NCBI GenBank assembly: GCA_035295125.1
Contig: DATGJP010000012.1
Coordinates: 1-64,000 of the forward strand
DNA: 64,000 nucleotides
Source: JAICMB01 sp035295125
GTDB taxonomy: Bacteria > Acidobacteriota > Terriglobia > Bryobacterales > Bryobacteraceae
Direction: 5' to 3'
The notes under the pieces are model-generated. The model did not search any database, was not told where the DNA came from, and worked only from the letters and a program-made list of their open reading frames with translations. A program made the translations under genes and the position numbers. Of this stretch, positions 51,056-59,782 are shown one piece after another; positions within the stretch are counted from its first letter, which is position 1; every line of letters begins with the position of its first letter.

Positions 51056-51985
51056 TTACAAACCTGCCTGACATCGGCGGTACCAATCCAGGGTTTCGCC
51101 GAAGCTGAGAATGCCGGTTGTGCCGCCCATTTTCTGGACGCTCAGCGCTCCCACGGCGTTGGCAAATCGAACAGCTTCCCGGTGATGGTAACCGCGCTGC
51201 AGGGCCGCGAGGAAGCCGCCGGTGAAGCAGTCGCCTGCTCCGGTTGTGTCAACCGCCTGGACCGGGAATGCGGGCGAGCGGAAGTGGTCATCCGCATTAA
51301 AAAATGCACAACCAGCGGAGCCGAGTTTTACCACGACAGCGCGTGCGCCTTGCTGCATCAGGATGCGGGCGGCTTCGTCCGGGTCCGCGGCTCCCGTCAA
51401 TTCGCGCGCCTCATCTTCGTTGACGAAGAGCAGGTCGACGTAGGGGAGGCAGGGCGATAGTGTCGCCATCCACTCGCCTCGCGAATCCCAGCCGGTGTCG
51501 ATCGAAATCGCAAGGCCGGCGTCGTGAGCCTGCTTGAGCAGGGAGGCTGCATGCGGGCGCAGTGCCGGCAAGCCGAACACGTTGGCGAGATGGAACCAGG
51601 TGCATCCGGCGGTGTGATGGGCCGCCAGGTCGAAGGGCTCTCGAAAAGCTTCGCGGCTGGCTCCGGGCCGGTGAAGGAATGCGCGCGCCCCATTGGGGTT
51701 CACAAGGGCCACTGTGGAGGGAGTCGGCAGGCGCAAGCGGGCGACGTACTGCGTATCCACGCCCGCTTCGGTCAATGTCGAGACCACTTCATCACCGGCG
51801 CGATCGTCGCCGACAGCTCCAAGCAGGCGCACAGGAATTCCGAGCCGCGCCAACACGTAGGAAGTGTTTGCGCCGTTGCCGCCGAACGTGTCCACGATGG
51901 ATTCGACCCAAACCGTCCGCCCCCATTGTGGTTCCTGCACCGGACCGACCAGAACGTCGCGCACCAGGTTCCCGCAGCACAGCAC
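51056..51985 (-). CDS. PfkB-family carbohydrate kinase
   Basis: About 309 residues from the GTG at 51985, the start that leaves a 19-bp gap to the upstream gene; the frame is open to 52084 and the true start is uncertain. Ribokinase fold: VLCCGNLVRDVLVGPV, then VDTFGGNGANTSYVLARLG as the substrate motif, DRAGDEVVSTLTEAGVDT, FVNEDEAREL, and the anion-hole signature DTTGAGDCFTGGFLAAL with the catalytic Asp. The substrate cannot be assigned; a sugar or nucleoside is expected. Confidence 0.85.
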   Translation of the reverse strand: MLCCGNLVRDVLVGPVQEPQWGRTVWVESIVDTFGGNGANTSYVLARLGIPVRLLGAVGDDRAGDEVVSTLTEAGVDTQYVARLRLPTPSTVALVNPNGARAFLHRPGASREAFREPFDLAAHHTAGCTWFHLANVFGLPALRPHAASLLKQAHDAGLAISIDTGWDSRGEWMATLSPCLPYVDLLFVNEDEARELTGAADPDEAARILMQQGARAVVVKLGSAGCAFFNADDHFRSPAFPVQAVDTTGAGDCFTGGFLAALQRGYHHREAVRFANAVGALSVQKMGGTTGILSFGETLDWYRRCQAGL

Positions 51986-52004
51986 TCCGGGCAGAGCGGC
52001 GGCG

Positions 52005-52931
52005 CTACTGATAAGTGCCCCCGGCGATGGATTCAATGAATCCACGCTGCAATTGCCAGGAGCCGTACACCCGGCGGTCGTCACGTCGAAACGATCCGGA
52101 GGTAAGCACGCCGCTCAGGTCGTTCGGGTTCGCTTCCTTGTGCTCTCTGGAGATCCAACTGCGCAGCGTGTTGGTGGTTCCTTCGAGGCCGACCAGGAGG
52201 GTTGAAGCCTTTTCCTGGTTTCTACATGTCACGTCGACCGCGAGCTGCAGGTGATCGCCGGAAGGTCCGAGGCGGAACACAAGGAGGTCGGCATTCTCCA
52301 AAGCAGAGGCGAATGCTTTCGTGCCGGAAGGAAGGGTCGAGAAATCCTTCAGCGCGTTTCCGCTGAGGACAGCCCAGACCGCTTCGCTCGGGGCGGCGAC
52401 CGGCAGGTGGCCGGACTTCTTCGAGATCTGATAGGCAGCCCAACTGTCGCTGCTAATGGCCAGGGCCATGATGTTGGACTGCACCGGATAAAACGAAATG
52501 CGGCGATCGGAAGTGCTGCCCTGCACGGCGCAGAACCCGTTAACGCAACTGCCGCCCTGGTGTGTCACATATGAGATCAGATTTTTCCAGTCGAAGCGTC
52601 CGCGGAGGGTCATGAAGACCTGGCCGGGTTTGAAGAGCGCCGCGACGGCGTCGAGGTCCTGGGTGTAATCGAAGTGGGTCTCGTCCACGAACTTCTTGTA
52701 ATCGGGTTCTTCGACCGTCTTGGCGCCCGCGACAAGCTTCAGCATTCCCGAGCGTCGGACGCCGTCGACGTCGATGTAGACGAGCGTCCCTTCAGTGAGC
52801 GGAAGATACGAGGCCAGCGCCTCGGGAGAGCCGCCGCCGCGCACCCGATACGCGTACACCCCGGCGAGCGCTAAACCACAGACGACTATGAGCAGCGCGG
52901 CAAGCTGCCAAGGCTGAAAACGAAGATGCAC
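52005..52931 (-). CDS. Membrane-anchored unknown protein
   Basis: 308 residues from the GTG at 52931. One N-terminal membrane helix (WQLAALLIVVCGLALAGVYAY) anchors a large extracytoplasmic domain. Segments include ASYLPLTEGTLVYIDVDGVRRSG, FKPGQVFMTLRGRFDW, and LENADLLVFRLGPSGDHLQLAVDVTC. Its tone resembles DUF3352-type proteins, but I do not recognise it with confidence. It lies just after DAHP synthase, whose stop codon forms part of this gene's -10. The next gene is the PfkB kinase. Confidence 0.7.
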   Translation of the reverse strand: MHLRFQPWQLAALLIVVCGLALAGVYAYRVRGGGSPEALASYLPLTEGTLVYIDVDGVRRSGMLKLVAGAKTVEEPDYKKFVDETHFDYTQDLDAVAALFKPGQVFMTLRGRFDWKNLISYVTHQGGSCVNGFCAVQGSTSDRRISFYPVQSNIMALAISSDSWAAYQISKKSGHLPVAAPSEAVWAVLSGNALKDFSTLPSGTKAFASALENADLLVFRLGPSGDHLQLAVDVTCRNQEKASTLLVGLEGTTNTLRSWISREHKEANPNDLSGVLTSGSFRRDDRRVYGSWQLQRGFIESIAGGTYQ

Positions 52932-52937
52932 GACTGA

Positions 52938-52967
52938 AGGTTACACCGCGGCGGCAGCTTCTGTCAT
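52938..52967 (-). promoter_or_regulatory. Promoter inside the end of the DAHP synthase gene
   Basis: On the minus strand ATGACA (plus 52962-52967), 18-bp spacer, then TAACCT (plus 52938-52943), which ends 6 nt before the GTG at 52931. The TAA of the hexamer is the stop codon of the upstream gene. Confidence 0.45.
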
Positions 52968-53981
52968 CCTCGACTGCTTCCAAAGTTGGATGTACGGTTC
53001 AAGGTCCTGCATCATGCGGCGGAACTGTGGGATATCGAGCGATTGCGCGCCGTCGCTGATGGCTTTTTCCGGAGCAGGGTGAACTTCGACCAGCAGGCCA
53101 TCGGCTCCAATGGCGACACCGGCGCGCGAGAGTGCGGGCACCAGGCTGCGCTTGCCGGTAGCATGGCTGGGGTCGAGGATGACGGGAAGATGCGTGAGCT
53201 CATTCAGGGCAGCGATCGCCGCGATGTCGCAGGTGTTGCGGGTGACGGTCTCAAACGTTCGGATGCCGCGCTCGCAAAGGATCACGTTGGGATTGCCGTG
53301 CGCCACGATGTATTCGGCGGACATCAGGAGTTCTTTCACTGTGGAGCTCATGCCGCGCTTGAGGAGCACCGGACGGCGGCACTTCCCAAGAAGCTTCAAC
53401 AGGGCGAAGTTCTGCATGTTGCGAGCGCCGATTTGGAGAATGTCGGCGTATTGGGCGACGAGGTCGACATCGCGGTCGCTCATGACTTCGGTGATGATGC
53501 CGAGGCCTGTCTCGCGCTTGGCCTTCGCGAGCAGCTTGAGGCCTTCTTCCTCGAGGCCCTGGAAATCGTAGGGCGAGGTACGCGGCTTGAAGGCTCCCCC
53601 TCGCAAGACGCGAGCGCCCGCCGCGGCGACCGCTTCAGCGGCTTGCATGATCTGCTTTTCAGATTCGACAGAGCAAGGGCCGGCCATGACGACGAACTCG
53701 TCGCCGCCAATTTCGCAGCCATTGACGCGAATCTGAGTGCGTCCGGAGCGGTACTCCTTGCTTACGAACTTGTAGGGAGCCGAGATTCGCATGGCGCTCT
53801 CCACCTGCGGCATGGCTTCGATGGATTCGAGGCAAGCAGTAACATCGCCGACGCCGACCACGCCGATGACGACGCGCTCCTCGCCTTCGATCGCGTGGAT
53901 TTTGTAGCCGAAATAGCGAATGCGCTCACAAACCTGCTCAATCTCCTCCTTTGTGGAGTGGAGTTTCATCGAGATAATCAT
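52941..53981 (-). CDS. aroF: 3-deoxy-7-phosphoheptulonate (DAHP) synthase, type I-beta
   Basis: 346 residues from the ATG at 53981. It condenses phosphoenolpyruvate and erythrose-4-phosphate, the first step to chorismate and the aromatic amino acids. Residues 1-70 form a ferredoxin-like regulatory domain (MIISMKLHSTKEEIEQVCERI). The barrel follows with VVMAGPCSVES, GARVLRGGAFKPRTSPYDFQG, IGARNMQNFALLKLLG, PVLLKRGMSSTVKELL, ILCERGIRTFE and LPVILDPSHATGKR. The regulatory domain usually gives feedback inhibition. An unusual leader with an attenuator lies directly upstream. Confidence 0.95.
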   Translation of the reverse strand: MIISMKLHSTKEEIEQVCERIRYFGYKIHAIEGEERVVIGVVGVGDVTACLESIEAMPQVESAMRISAPYKFVSKEYRSGRTQIRVNGCEIGGDEFVVMAGPCSVESEKQIMQAAEAVAAAGARVLRGGAFKPRTSPYDFQGLEEEGLKLLAKAKRETGLGIITEVMSDRDVDLVAQYADILQIGARNMQNFALLKLLGKCRRPVLLKRGMSSTVKELLMSAEYIVAHGNPNVILCERGIRTFETVTRNTCDIAAIAALNELTHLPVILDPSHATGKRSLVPALSRAGVAIGADGLLVEVHPAPEKAISDGAQSLDIPQFRRMMQDLEPYIQLWKQSRMTEAAAAV

Positions 53982-53993
53982 GACCTTTCCCCC

Positions 53994-54027
53994 AAAATAA
54001 AAACGGCCCACTCTTTCGAGTGGGCCG
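53994..54027 (-). terminator. Attenuator terminator before aroF
   Basis: Read on the minus strand, CGGCCCACTC and GAGTGGGCCG form a perfect 10-bp stem closed by the GNRA tetraloop GAAA, followed at once by TTTTTATTTT (plus 54003 down to 53994). It lies 12 nt before the aroF ATG, so it would stop transcription before the gene. A 7-nt segment upstream (CGAGTGG, plus 54057-54063) can pair with CCACTCG of the terminator's left arm, giving an antiterminator. Confidence 0.85.
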
Positions 54028-54070
54028 GGTTTAGAAATCTAAAATCTATGCCAACGCCACTCGTATCGAT

Positions 54071-54124
54071 TCAGGCGCAATACCAGAACCAAAATCGAAA
54101 CGAGTAATAGCGGGCCGACAACAT
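54071..54124 (-). CDS. Aromatic-rich leader peptide of aroF
   Basis: ATG at 54124 (minus strand) opens 17 codons: MLSARYYSFRFWFWYCA, stop TGA. Eight of the ten residues 6-15 are aromatic: three Tyr, three Phe, two Trp. This composition is that of a ribosome-stalling leader peptide, here covering all three aromatic amino acids. The stop lies 8 nt before the antiterminator segment, so a ribosome resting at the stop would mask it and let the terminator form, while a ribosome stalled at the aromatic codons would leave it free. The promoter's -10 ends 8 nt before the ATG. Confidence 0.85.
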   Translation of the reverse strand: MLSARYYSFRFWFWYCA

Positions 54125-54132
54125 GAAGATAC

Positions 54133-54161
54133 AGTATACGGCGTCACGAGAATCGATGCAA
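54133..54161 (-). promoter_or_regulatory. Promoter of the aroF leader
   Basis: On the minus strand TTGCAT (plus 54156-54161), 17-bp spacer, TATACT (plus 54133-54138). The transcript should begin within 1-2 nt of the leader-peptide ATG at 54124. Confidence 0.7.
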
Positions 54162-54224
54162 CAGGTTCGGCGGCCAGCGCGTCAAAAGGAAGTCTCGAAC
54201 CCGCGCCGGGGCCTCACCAGTACT

Positions 54225-57200
54225 ATGCAGCGCTTTCGTCTTGTCGTATCTCTCTCATTTACCTTGATTTGTGCCGGCGCAGCGGAGCGGATTGCTTCGC
54301 AATATGCGCTGATTCTCTCCGATGCTCCGCTGGCAAAACGCTCGGCGCTCGAAATGGCGACGTCACTCGCGGGACGGAAGCAGCGGATCGTGTCAGCCCA
54401 GGCAGGGCTCAAAACCACTCTCGCCGCGCGACAGATTCACGTCATCGGCGCCGTGCAAACGGTGTTGAACGCGGTTTTCGTCGAAGCTTCGAAGGATCGG
54501 GTGGCCGAACTCAAGACGCTCCCGGGCGTCGCGGATGTCGTTCCCCTGCGGCGGTATAAACCGCTGTTGAACGTCGCGGTTCCCTTGATGAACGGACCCG
54601 GCGCCTGGACTTCGCTGGGCAGCATGGACAGCGCCGGGCGCGGTATGAAGATCGCCATCATCGATACGGGCATCGATCAGAACCATCCCGCGTTCCAGGA
54701 TGCGACGTTGACGGCGCCCGCGGGTTATCCGATCTGTTCGGGCAACGATTGCGCGTTTACCAACAACAAGGTGATTGTGGCGCGGAGCTACGTGGCGGGC
54801 GAAGCGGCGGGAACGCAGCCGAATCCCGCGAACGATTCGCGCCCGGATGACGTCTCGCCTCGCGATCGGGTGGGCCATGGAACGGCGGTGGCGTCGGCCG
54901 CGGCAGGCAATCTGAACACGGGCACCAACGGAGTGGCGTTCAGCGGGATCGCTCCGCATGCGTTTCTGGGGAACTACAAGGTATTCGGGTCGACCGGACT
55001 GAACGGGGGCGCTACCGACGCGGGGATTATCCAGGCTGTCGAGGATGCTCTAAACGACGGCATGGATATTGCGGAGCTGTCGCTTGGCGGTCCGGCCATC
55101 AGCGGACCCCTGGACACCGGCGCGGCGTGCGGGCTCAGCAGTCCCAATTCTCCATGCGATCCCTCGGCAATGGCTTTGGAGAACGCCGTTCAAGCGGGCA
55201 TGATCGTGGTGGCGGCGGGCGGGAATGAGGGGCAGGACGGCTCAACTTCGCGGCCGGCCTTGAGCACGGCCGACTCCCCCGGGGACGCTCCGTCCGTGAT
55301 TGCCGCCGGCGCGTCGACAAATGGTCACGTTTGGATTGCGGCCGTTCGGGTACCCGGCAGCGACGCTCCCGGCAATCTGCAGGCGATCCCTGCATTGTTC
55401 AGCGATGGCCCCCTTCCACAGGGGCCTTTGACCGCGCCCATGCGCGACGTACAGGCGGTCAACAATGACCCCACCGGCTGCACGGCTCCGCCTACAGGGT
55501 CTTTGGCGGGAACAATCGCACTGGTTGAACTGGGCGGCACTTGCCGGCTCGTGGCCAAGATTCAGAACGCGCAGAACGCCGGAGCAGTTGGTGTCATTCT
55601 ATGGTCGGCGAGTACGGGTGCAGTGGCGACTCCAACCGGGCTGACGAGCACGCAGATTCCATCGGAGGTGGTGGGCAATGCGTCCGGGCTGGCACTGAAG
55701 AGCTTCCTCTCAACTCATCCCGATCACGTCGTGACCATGGACCCGCGGCCGTTTGAAGACACACTCGACGCCACCGCCAACACGGTCGTCTCGTTCTCCT
55801 CGCGCGGACCTGCGACCGGGACCAGCGCGCTGATCAAGCCCGATGTCGTGGCGGTCGGCACGGACCTGTACATGGCCGCGCAGAGCTTCGATGCGCAAGG
55901 TGGGTTGTACAGCGCCGACGGGTATACAGTGGCGGACGGTACCAGTTTTTCGACGCCTCTGACGGCAGGTGCGGCGGCGATGGTGAAGCAGAAGAATCCG
56001 GGATGGACGCCGACTCAGGTGAAGTCAGCGATTGTCAATAATGCGTCGCACGTTCTCAACGGAACGGTCACCGTTCTGGACGCCGGCGGCGGAAAACTGG
56101 ACGCCGGCTCCGCGGTAAATGCGAGCGTCACGGCGGAGCCGGCGACGGTATCTTTCGGAATTCTCAACAATGCTTCTCTTCCGCTATCGCAGGCAGTGAA
56201 GATCACGAATCTCGCTGGTGGCAGCGCGAGTTTGTCGGTGGCGGTTGCGCCACGCACGGCGGAATCGGGCGCCCACGTGAGCGCGGACCAGTCGGCGCTT
56301 TCGCTTGGACCGGGCCAATCCGCAACGATCAACCTGTCGCTCTCAGGCCAATTGCCGGCAGCCGGCGAATACGATGGCGTGGTGAACATCACGGGCGGAG
56401 GCGCCTCGATTCATATTCCGTACTTGTATTTAATGGGCGATGGCGTCCCGGCCGATATGATCGATCTCACCGGAGGATTTCCGCTCGAGGGTACGGTGGG
56501 ACAGCCGATTCCGGCCGACCAGGGCGGGCTCGGATTCAAGCTCATCGACCGCTATGGGGTTCCGGTGGCGGGTCAGACGGTTCATTTTTCCGCGGGCAAC
56601 TCGGGAGCCCAGATTATCGACGCTGATACCCAAACCGATAGCAATGGCCTTGCGGGGGCCAGCGCCATTCTGAGCCAACAGCAGGGTACGCAGCTTTTTA
56701 CGGGTTCGGCGGGAGGATTTTCGGTTACCTTCAGCGCGTATGCCCGTTTTACGCCGGCCATTGCTGCCGGCGGCGCATTAAACGCGGCGAGCTTTGAAAG
56801 CACGATCGCGCCAGGATCGTACATGGCTATTTTCGGAACGGCGCTGAGCGACGTTACGGACCAGGCAGCGGTCGCGGCGCTACCGCCTGCGCTCGACGAA
56901 GTCTCGGTAAGCTTCGACGTTCCGTCGGCGGGCTTAAGCGTGCCCGGTTACATCTATTACGTCAGTGCGACCCAGATTAATCTGCAGGTCCCGTGGGAGC
57001 TGCAAGGCCAGTCGTCGGCGCTGATGAAGGTGCGGGTTGGCGAATCGGTGAGTTCGGTGATCACGGTGCCGCTTGCGAGCTACTCGCCGTCATTTTTCGA
57101 GTTTACGGAACCTGGCAGCAGCGTCGCGTTCGCCGACGCGCGCGACCTGACATTTTCGGTCATCGGCAGCAACAACCCGGCGAAGCGCGGGCAGGTGATA

Positions 57201-57479
57201 CAGTTATACGTCAATGGGCTGGGTCCTGTGAGCAATCAACCCGCGTCGGGCGTTCCTGCTCCGTCTCAGCCGCTGCCATTGGCGGAGACGACCTCGAAAC
57301 CCGCGGTGATGATCGGCGGTGTTCAAGCGGAGGTTGGGTTCACCGGCCTTACACCTGGCTTGTCGGGTCTTTACCAGATCAATGTGACCGTGCCGGGCGA
57401 TGCGCCGACCGGCGTGCAGCCGGTGACGATTTCGATTGGCGGCGTGAATTCCAAGACGTCGCATTTGCCGATTCAGTAG
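54225..57479 (+). CDS. Exported subtilase (S8) with PA domain and TIGR03437 C-terminus
   Basis: 1084 residues from the ATG at 54225, where a Sec signal begins (MQRFRLVVSLSFTLICAGAA). An inhibitor-like prodomain (about 20-130) precedes the S8 catalytic domain: Asp in IAIIDTGID, His in DRVGHGTAVAS, Ser in DGTSFSTPLTAGAAA. A protease-associated insert lies between His and Ser (GTIALVELGGTCRLVAKIQNAQNAGAVGVILW). Beta-rich domains follow, including an Ig-like repeat and AYARFTPAIAAGG. The last 225 residues match TIGR03437 (ALNAASFESTIAPGSYMAIFG). An in-frame ATG at 54123 would add 34 residues inside the aroF leader and is less likely. Confidence 0.9.
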   Translation: MQRFRLVVSLSFTLICAGAAERIASQYALILSDAPLAKRSALEMATSLAGRKQRIVSAQAGLKTTLAARQIHVIGAVQTVLNAVFVEASKDRVAELKTLPGVADVVPLRRYKPLLNVAVPLMNGPGAWTSLGSMDSAGRGMKIAIIDTGIDQNHPAFQDATLTAPAGYPICSGNDCAFTNNKVIVARSYVAGEAAGTQPNPANDSRPDDVSPRDRVGHGTAVASAAAGNLNTGTNGVAFSGIAPHAFLGNYKVFGSTGLNGGATDAGIIQAVEDALNDGMDIAELSLGGPAISGPLDTGAACGLSSPNSPCDPSAMALENAVQAGMIVVAAGGNEGQDGSTSRPALSTADSPGDAPSVIAAGASTNGHVWIAAVRVPGSDAPGNLQAIPALFSDGPLPQGPLTAPMRDVQAVNNDPTGCTAPPTGSLAGTIALVELGGTCRLVAKIQNAQNAGAVGVILWSASTGAVATPTGLTSTQIPSEVVGNASGLALKSFLSTHPDHVVTMDPRPFEDTLDATANTVVSFSSRGPATGTSALIKPDVVAVGTDLYMAAQSFDAQGGLYSADGYTVADGTSFSTPLTAGAAAMVKQKNPGWTPTQVKSAIVNNASHVLNGTVTVLDAGGGKLDAGSAVNASVTAEPATVSFGILNNASLPLSQAVKITNLAGGSASLSVAVAPRTAESGAHVSADQSALSLGPGQSATINLSLSGQLPAAGEYDGVVNITGGGASIHIPYLYLMGDGVPADMIDLTGGFPLEGTVGQPIPADQGGLGFKLIDRYGVPVAGQTVHFSAGNSGAQIIDADTQTDSNGLAGASAILSQQQGTQLFTGSAGGFSVTFSAYARFTPAIAAGGALNAASFESTIAPGSYMAIFGTALSDVTDQAAVAALPPALDEVSVSFDVPSAGLSVPGYIYYVSATQINLQVPWELQGQSSALMKVRVGESVSSVITVPLASYSPSFFEFTEPGSSVAFADARDLTFSVIGSNNPAKRGQVIQLYVNGLGPVSNQPASGVPAPSQPLPLAETTSKPAVMIGGVQAEVGFTGLTPGLSGLYQINVTVPGDAPTGVQPVTISIGGVNSKTSHLPIQ

Positions 57480-58234
57480 TGATCTCAATTCTTCTGCGGT
57501 GCGCGCCGGATGAGGAAGATCGCCTGAGCGCGGAACTATGGGAGGCGGGGACGGCCGGCATCACGGATGAGCCTGGCGGGTTGCGGGCTTTTTTCGAGGA
57601 CGAACGGGTTGTCGAGCCGCTGCTCGAACGTTTCGGCGCTTTTTCTCCCGAGTGGCGCGCCGAGGCGCCGACCGACTGGGAGCAGGCGACCATCGATGCA
57701 TGGCCGCCCATCGAGGTTGGCGAGCGTTTTTTTCTGGTCGCGCCATGGCGAGAGGACCCTACGCCGGCGGGGCGCTTGCGGCTCGTGATTCAGCCGGGGA
57801 TGGCGTGCGGAACCGGACGGCATCCGTGCACGCAGCTTTGTCTGGAAGCGTTGGAGCGGTATGTGTGGCCTGGTTCGAGGGTGCTTGATGTGGGGACCGG
57901 GTCGGGCATTCTGTCCGAGGCGGCGAAGCTGTTGGGAGCGGGACGTGTCATTGCATGTGACGTGGATTTCGAGGCGCTTCAGGTGGCACGTGAGAGGGTG
58001 AGGGCGCCGTTTTTCTGCGGTTCGGCGGACGCGATTCGATCAGAGACGGCGGACGTGGTGGTGGCGAACATCAGTTCGGCGGTTGTTGAGGAATTGAGGC
58101 GTGAATTGTTACGTGTGCGGCGAGACGGCGGGGTTTTGATTTTGTCGGGATTCCCGGAGTCGGATCGGCCTGCGGGTTTTGAGGGTTGTGAGCCGCTGCG
58201 GCGGGAGGAATGGCTCTGCTTGGTGTGCCGCTGA
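57479..58234 (+). CDS. prmA: Ribosomal protein L11 methyltransferase-like
   Basis: 251 residues from the GTG at 57479, which overlaps the subtilase stop as TAGTG. The catalytic SAM domain is typical of PrmA: PGMACGTGRHPCTQLCLEALE, then RVLDVGTGSGILSEAAKLLGAGRVIACDVD and DVVVANISSAVVEEL. The N-terminal L11-binding domain is short (about 95 residues instead of about 120), and the whole is some 40 residues shorter than E. coli PrmA. The frame is open far upstream (to 56993) inside the subtilase gene, but that part is not PrmA. It may rely on translational coupling. Confidence 0.85.
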   Translation: MISILLRCAPDEEDRLSAELWEAGTAGITDEPGGLRAFFEDERVVEPLLERFGAFSPEWRAEAPTDWEQATIDAWPPIEVGERFFLVAPWREDPTPAGRLRLVIQPGMACGTGRHPCTQLCLEALERYVWPGSRVLDVGTGSGILSEAAKLLGAGRVIACDVDFEALQVARERVRAPFFCGSADAIRSETADVVVANISSAVVEELRRELLRVRRDGGVLILSGFPESDRPAGFEGCEPLRREEWLCLVCR

Positions 58235-58278
58235 TTCTGATAGCGTCCACAGCACTACCTGTGATGCGTCGCGGCCCG

Positions 58279-58505
58279 GGAGGATGTGGAAGGGTGGAGC
58301 GGGCTTTAGCCGGCCTTTGGAACTTACCAGGAACGCGCAGGCAAAACAAGGATTGCATCCTGCGCAGCGGTTTGTATTACCGGTGCTTGTCGAGGTGTTT
58401 CGAGGTGGTGAAGGCGGGTTTCAAACCCGCCGCAGACTTGCCTTACATCCGCTGCGTCGGTCCCATTTCCGAGGCTAAAGCCCGCTCCACCTTTCCACAT
58501 CCTCC
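58279..58505. mobile_element. MITE-like element with 33-bp inverted ends
   Basis: The left end GGAGGATGTGGAAGGGTGG... (58279-58311) and the right end (58473-58505) are inverse copies over 33 bp with one mismatch. The interior of about 160 bp contains no gene. It holds a palindrome, GGCGGGTTT-c-AAACCCGCC (58413-58431), followed by CCGCAG and GCCTTAC as in the repeat at 142-180, and a GGATTGCATCCTGCGC stretch also related to it. Target-site duplication was not evident. A miniature element or a long dispersed repeat are both possible. Confidence 0.6.
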
Positions 58506-58510
58506 AATCC

Positions 58511-59782
58511 CTAATCGGCTTCGGGAACGCGCAAGAGGCGGTGGTGCCGCATCAGGTTAACCAGAATTGCCGCCAGGGCCACGCTTGCCGCGGCCAGCAC
58601 CACATACACCAGCCACGGCGCACGCTCTGAAAATGGCTTGGGCTCCGGTACGTAGATCGGATTGTCGTGCTGCGGTCCCAAACCCGCGCGCGAGGGTGCG
58701 GGGCGAATTTCGGCGGGCAATCGGGCGGCGATGTCATAGTGCGGGGCCAGCGCTTTCGGATTCCCATAATAGATGCGCATGGGTTCGGGAGCGGCCTGCG
58801 CCTCAAAGATGAGCTCGCGGGCGGCCGATTGAGCGTTCACTACGTTGATCGAAAGCGGCGTGTTTCGGTCGTCTGTGATGGTAAGCTTCACCCGACGCGC
58901 CCAATGCTCCTGAAATTCAATTTTGAGCGGCGTGACAGTTTCGTCCGCCCGGCGGTTCAGTTCGCCGGAGGCCAGGAAGACCGGCGTTGAAGGATCATCA
59001 ATGACATCCAACTGGAAAGGCCGCGAAAACGCCGTCTCGTACGTGTTGATTTCGATCCTGTGAATCGGGATGCGCCCGCCGAAATCGATGCGCCAGATCG
59101 ACGCCGGGCGGCCGTTCACACGATCCGCATCACGAACCTCGAGCGTGCCCTGAAATGGTATATCCTCCCCGATCGCTTCCACGACACGGCGAATCCGAAC
59201 GGACTTGATTTCCGGCACGTCCTTATCCGTTTGCGAATCGCGGCTCACACGAATGCGCAGGTAGCGGTAGCGACTCACGGGATAGGGTATGGCCTGCTGC
59301 TCCACCGTCCTGCCGCTCGCGGTGAAGCGAAACACAATTGCCTGCGAAGAGAGCTTCGACCACTGCACCCCGTCCGGGCTTCCTTCGACATCCGCCATAC
59401 GCCGAAAATTGTCGCCCGCGGTGTCGATCTCGACCTCATTGTGCTGTTGCGGCTGTTCGCCGAGGTCGAGTGAAATCTCGGCGCTGCCTCCCGCCGTGCC
59501 ACGATTGAATTCGCGCGCCGGAAATGCCTCGCTCTGCTCGACCTCGTGGCGGATGCGGAGCGCATAAGGAACTTCGTGGCTGCCGGAATAGAGCCGCACG
59601 TCCGCCTCGTCGTTTCTCGCCTTGTCGAGCACATCGCGGTCGAGCAACAGGCTGGCGAACCCTTGACGTTGCGGGACGGATTGAAGGTCTTTGAAATAGA
59701 GCCAGCTGCTCAACGATTCAGGCGCGGATTGCGCATGCAGGCTGCCCAGAACAATCGATGCCATCCACAGAAGACGTTTCAT
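58511..59782 (-). CDS. DUF3999-family membrane-anchored protein
   Basis: 423 residues with a Sec signal (MKRLLWMASIVLGSLHAQ) and a C-terminal membrane helix (WLVYVVLAAASVALAAILVNLM). The periplasmic part is beta-rich, in discoidin-like segments: VEIDTAGDNFRRMADVEGSPDG, YPVSRYRYLRIRVSRDSQTD and IPIHRIEINTYETAFSRPFQLDV. DUF3999 proteins are frequently encoded beside DUF2339 proteins, as here, with ATGA overlap. The function of the pair is not known to me. Confidence 0.8.
   Translation of the reverse strand: MKRLLWMASIVLGSLHAQSAPESLSSWLYFKDLQSVPQRQGFASLLLDRDVLDKARNDEADVRLYSGSHEVPYALRIRHEVEQSEAFPAREFNRGTAGGSAEISLDLGEQPQQHNEVEIDTAGDNFRRMADVEGSPDGVQWSKLSSQAIVFRFTASGRTVEQQAIPYPVSRYRYLRIRVSRDSQTDKDVPEIKSVRIRRVVEAIGEDIPFQGTLEVRDADRVNGRPASIWRIDFGGRIPIHRIEINTYETAFSRPFQLDVIDDPSTPVFLASGELNRRADETVTPLKIEFQEHWARRVKLTITDDRNTPLSINVVNAQSAARELIFEAQAAPEPMRIYYGNPKALAPHYDIAARLPAEIRPAPSRAGLGPQHDNPIYVPEPKPFSERAPWLVYVVLAAASVALAAILVNLMRHHRLLRVPEAD

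Noticed and set aside
56993..57478. Upstream extension of the prmA frame
   Set aside because: It lies inside the subtilase's TIGR03437 domain; PrmA homology begins only after the GTG at 57479.
58179..58560. Short plus-strand frames after prmA
   Set aside because: They overlap the inverted-repeat element and show no protein-like pattern.
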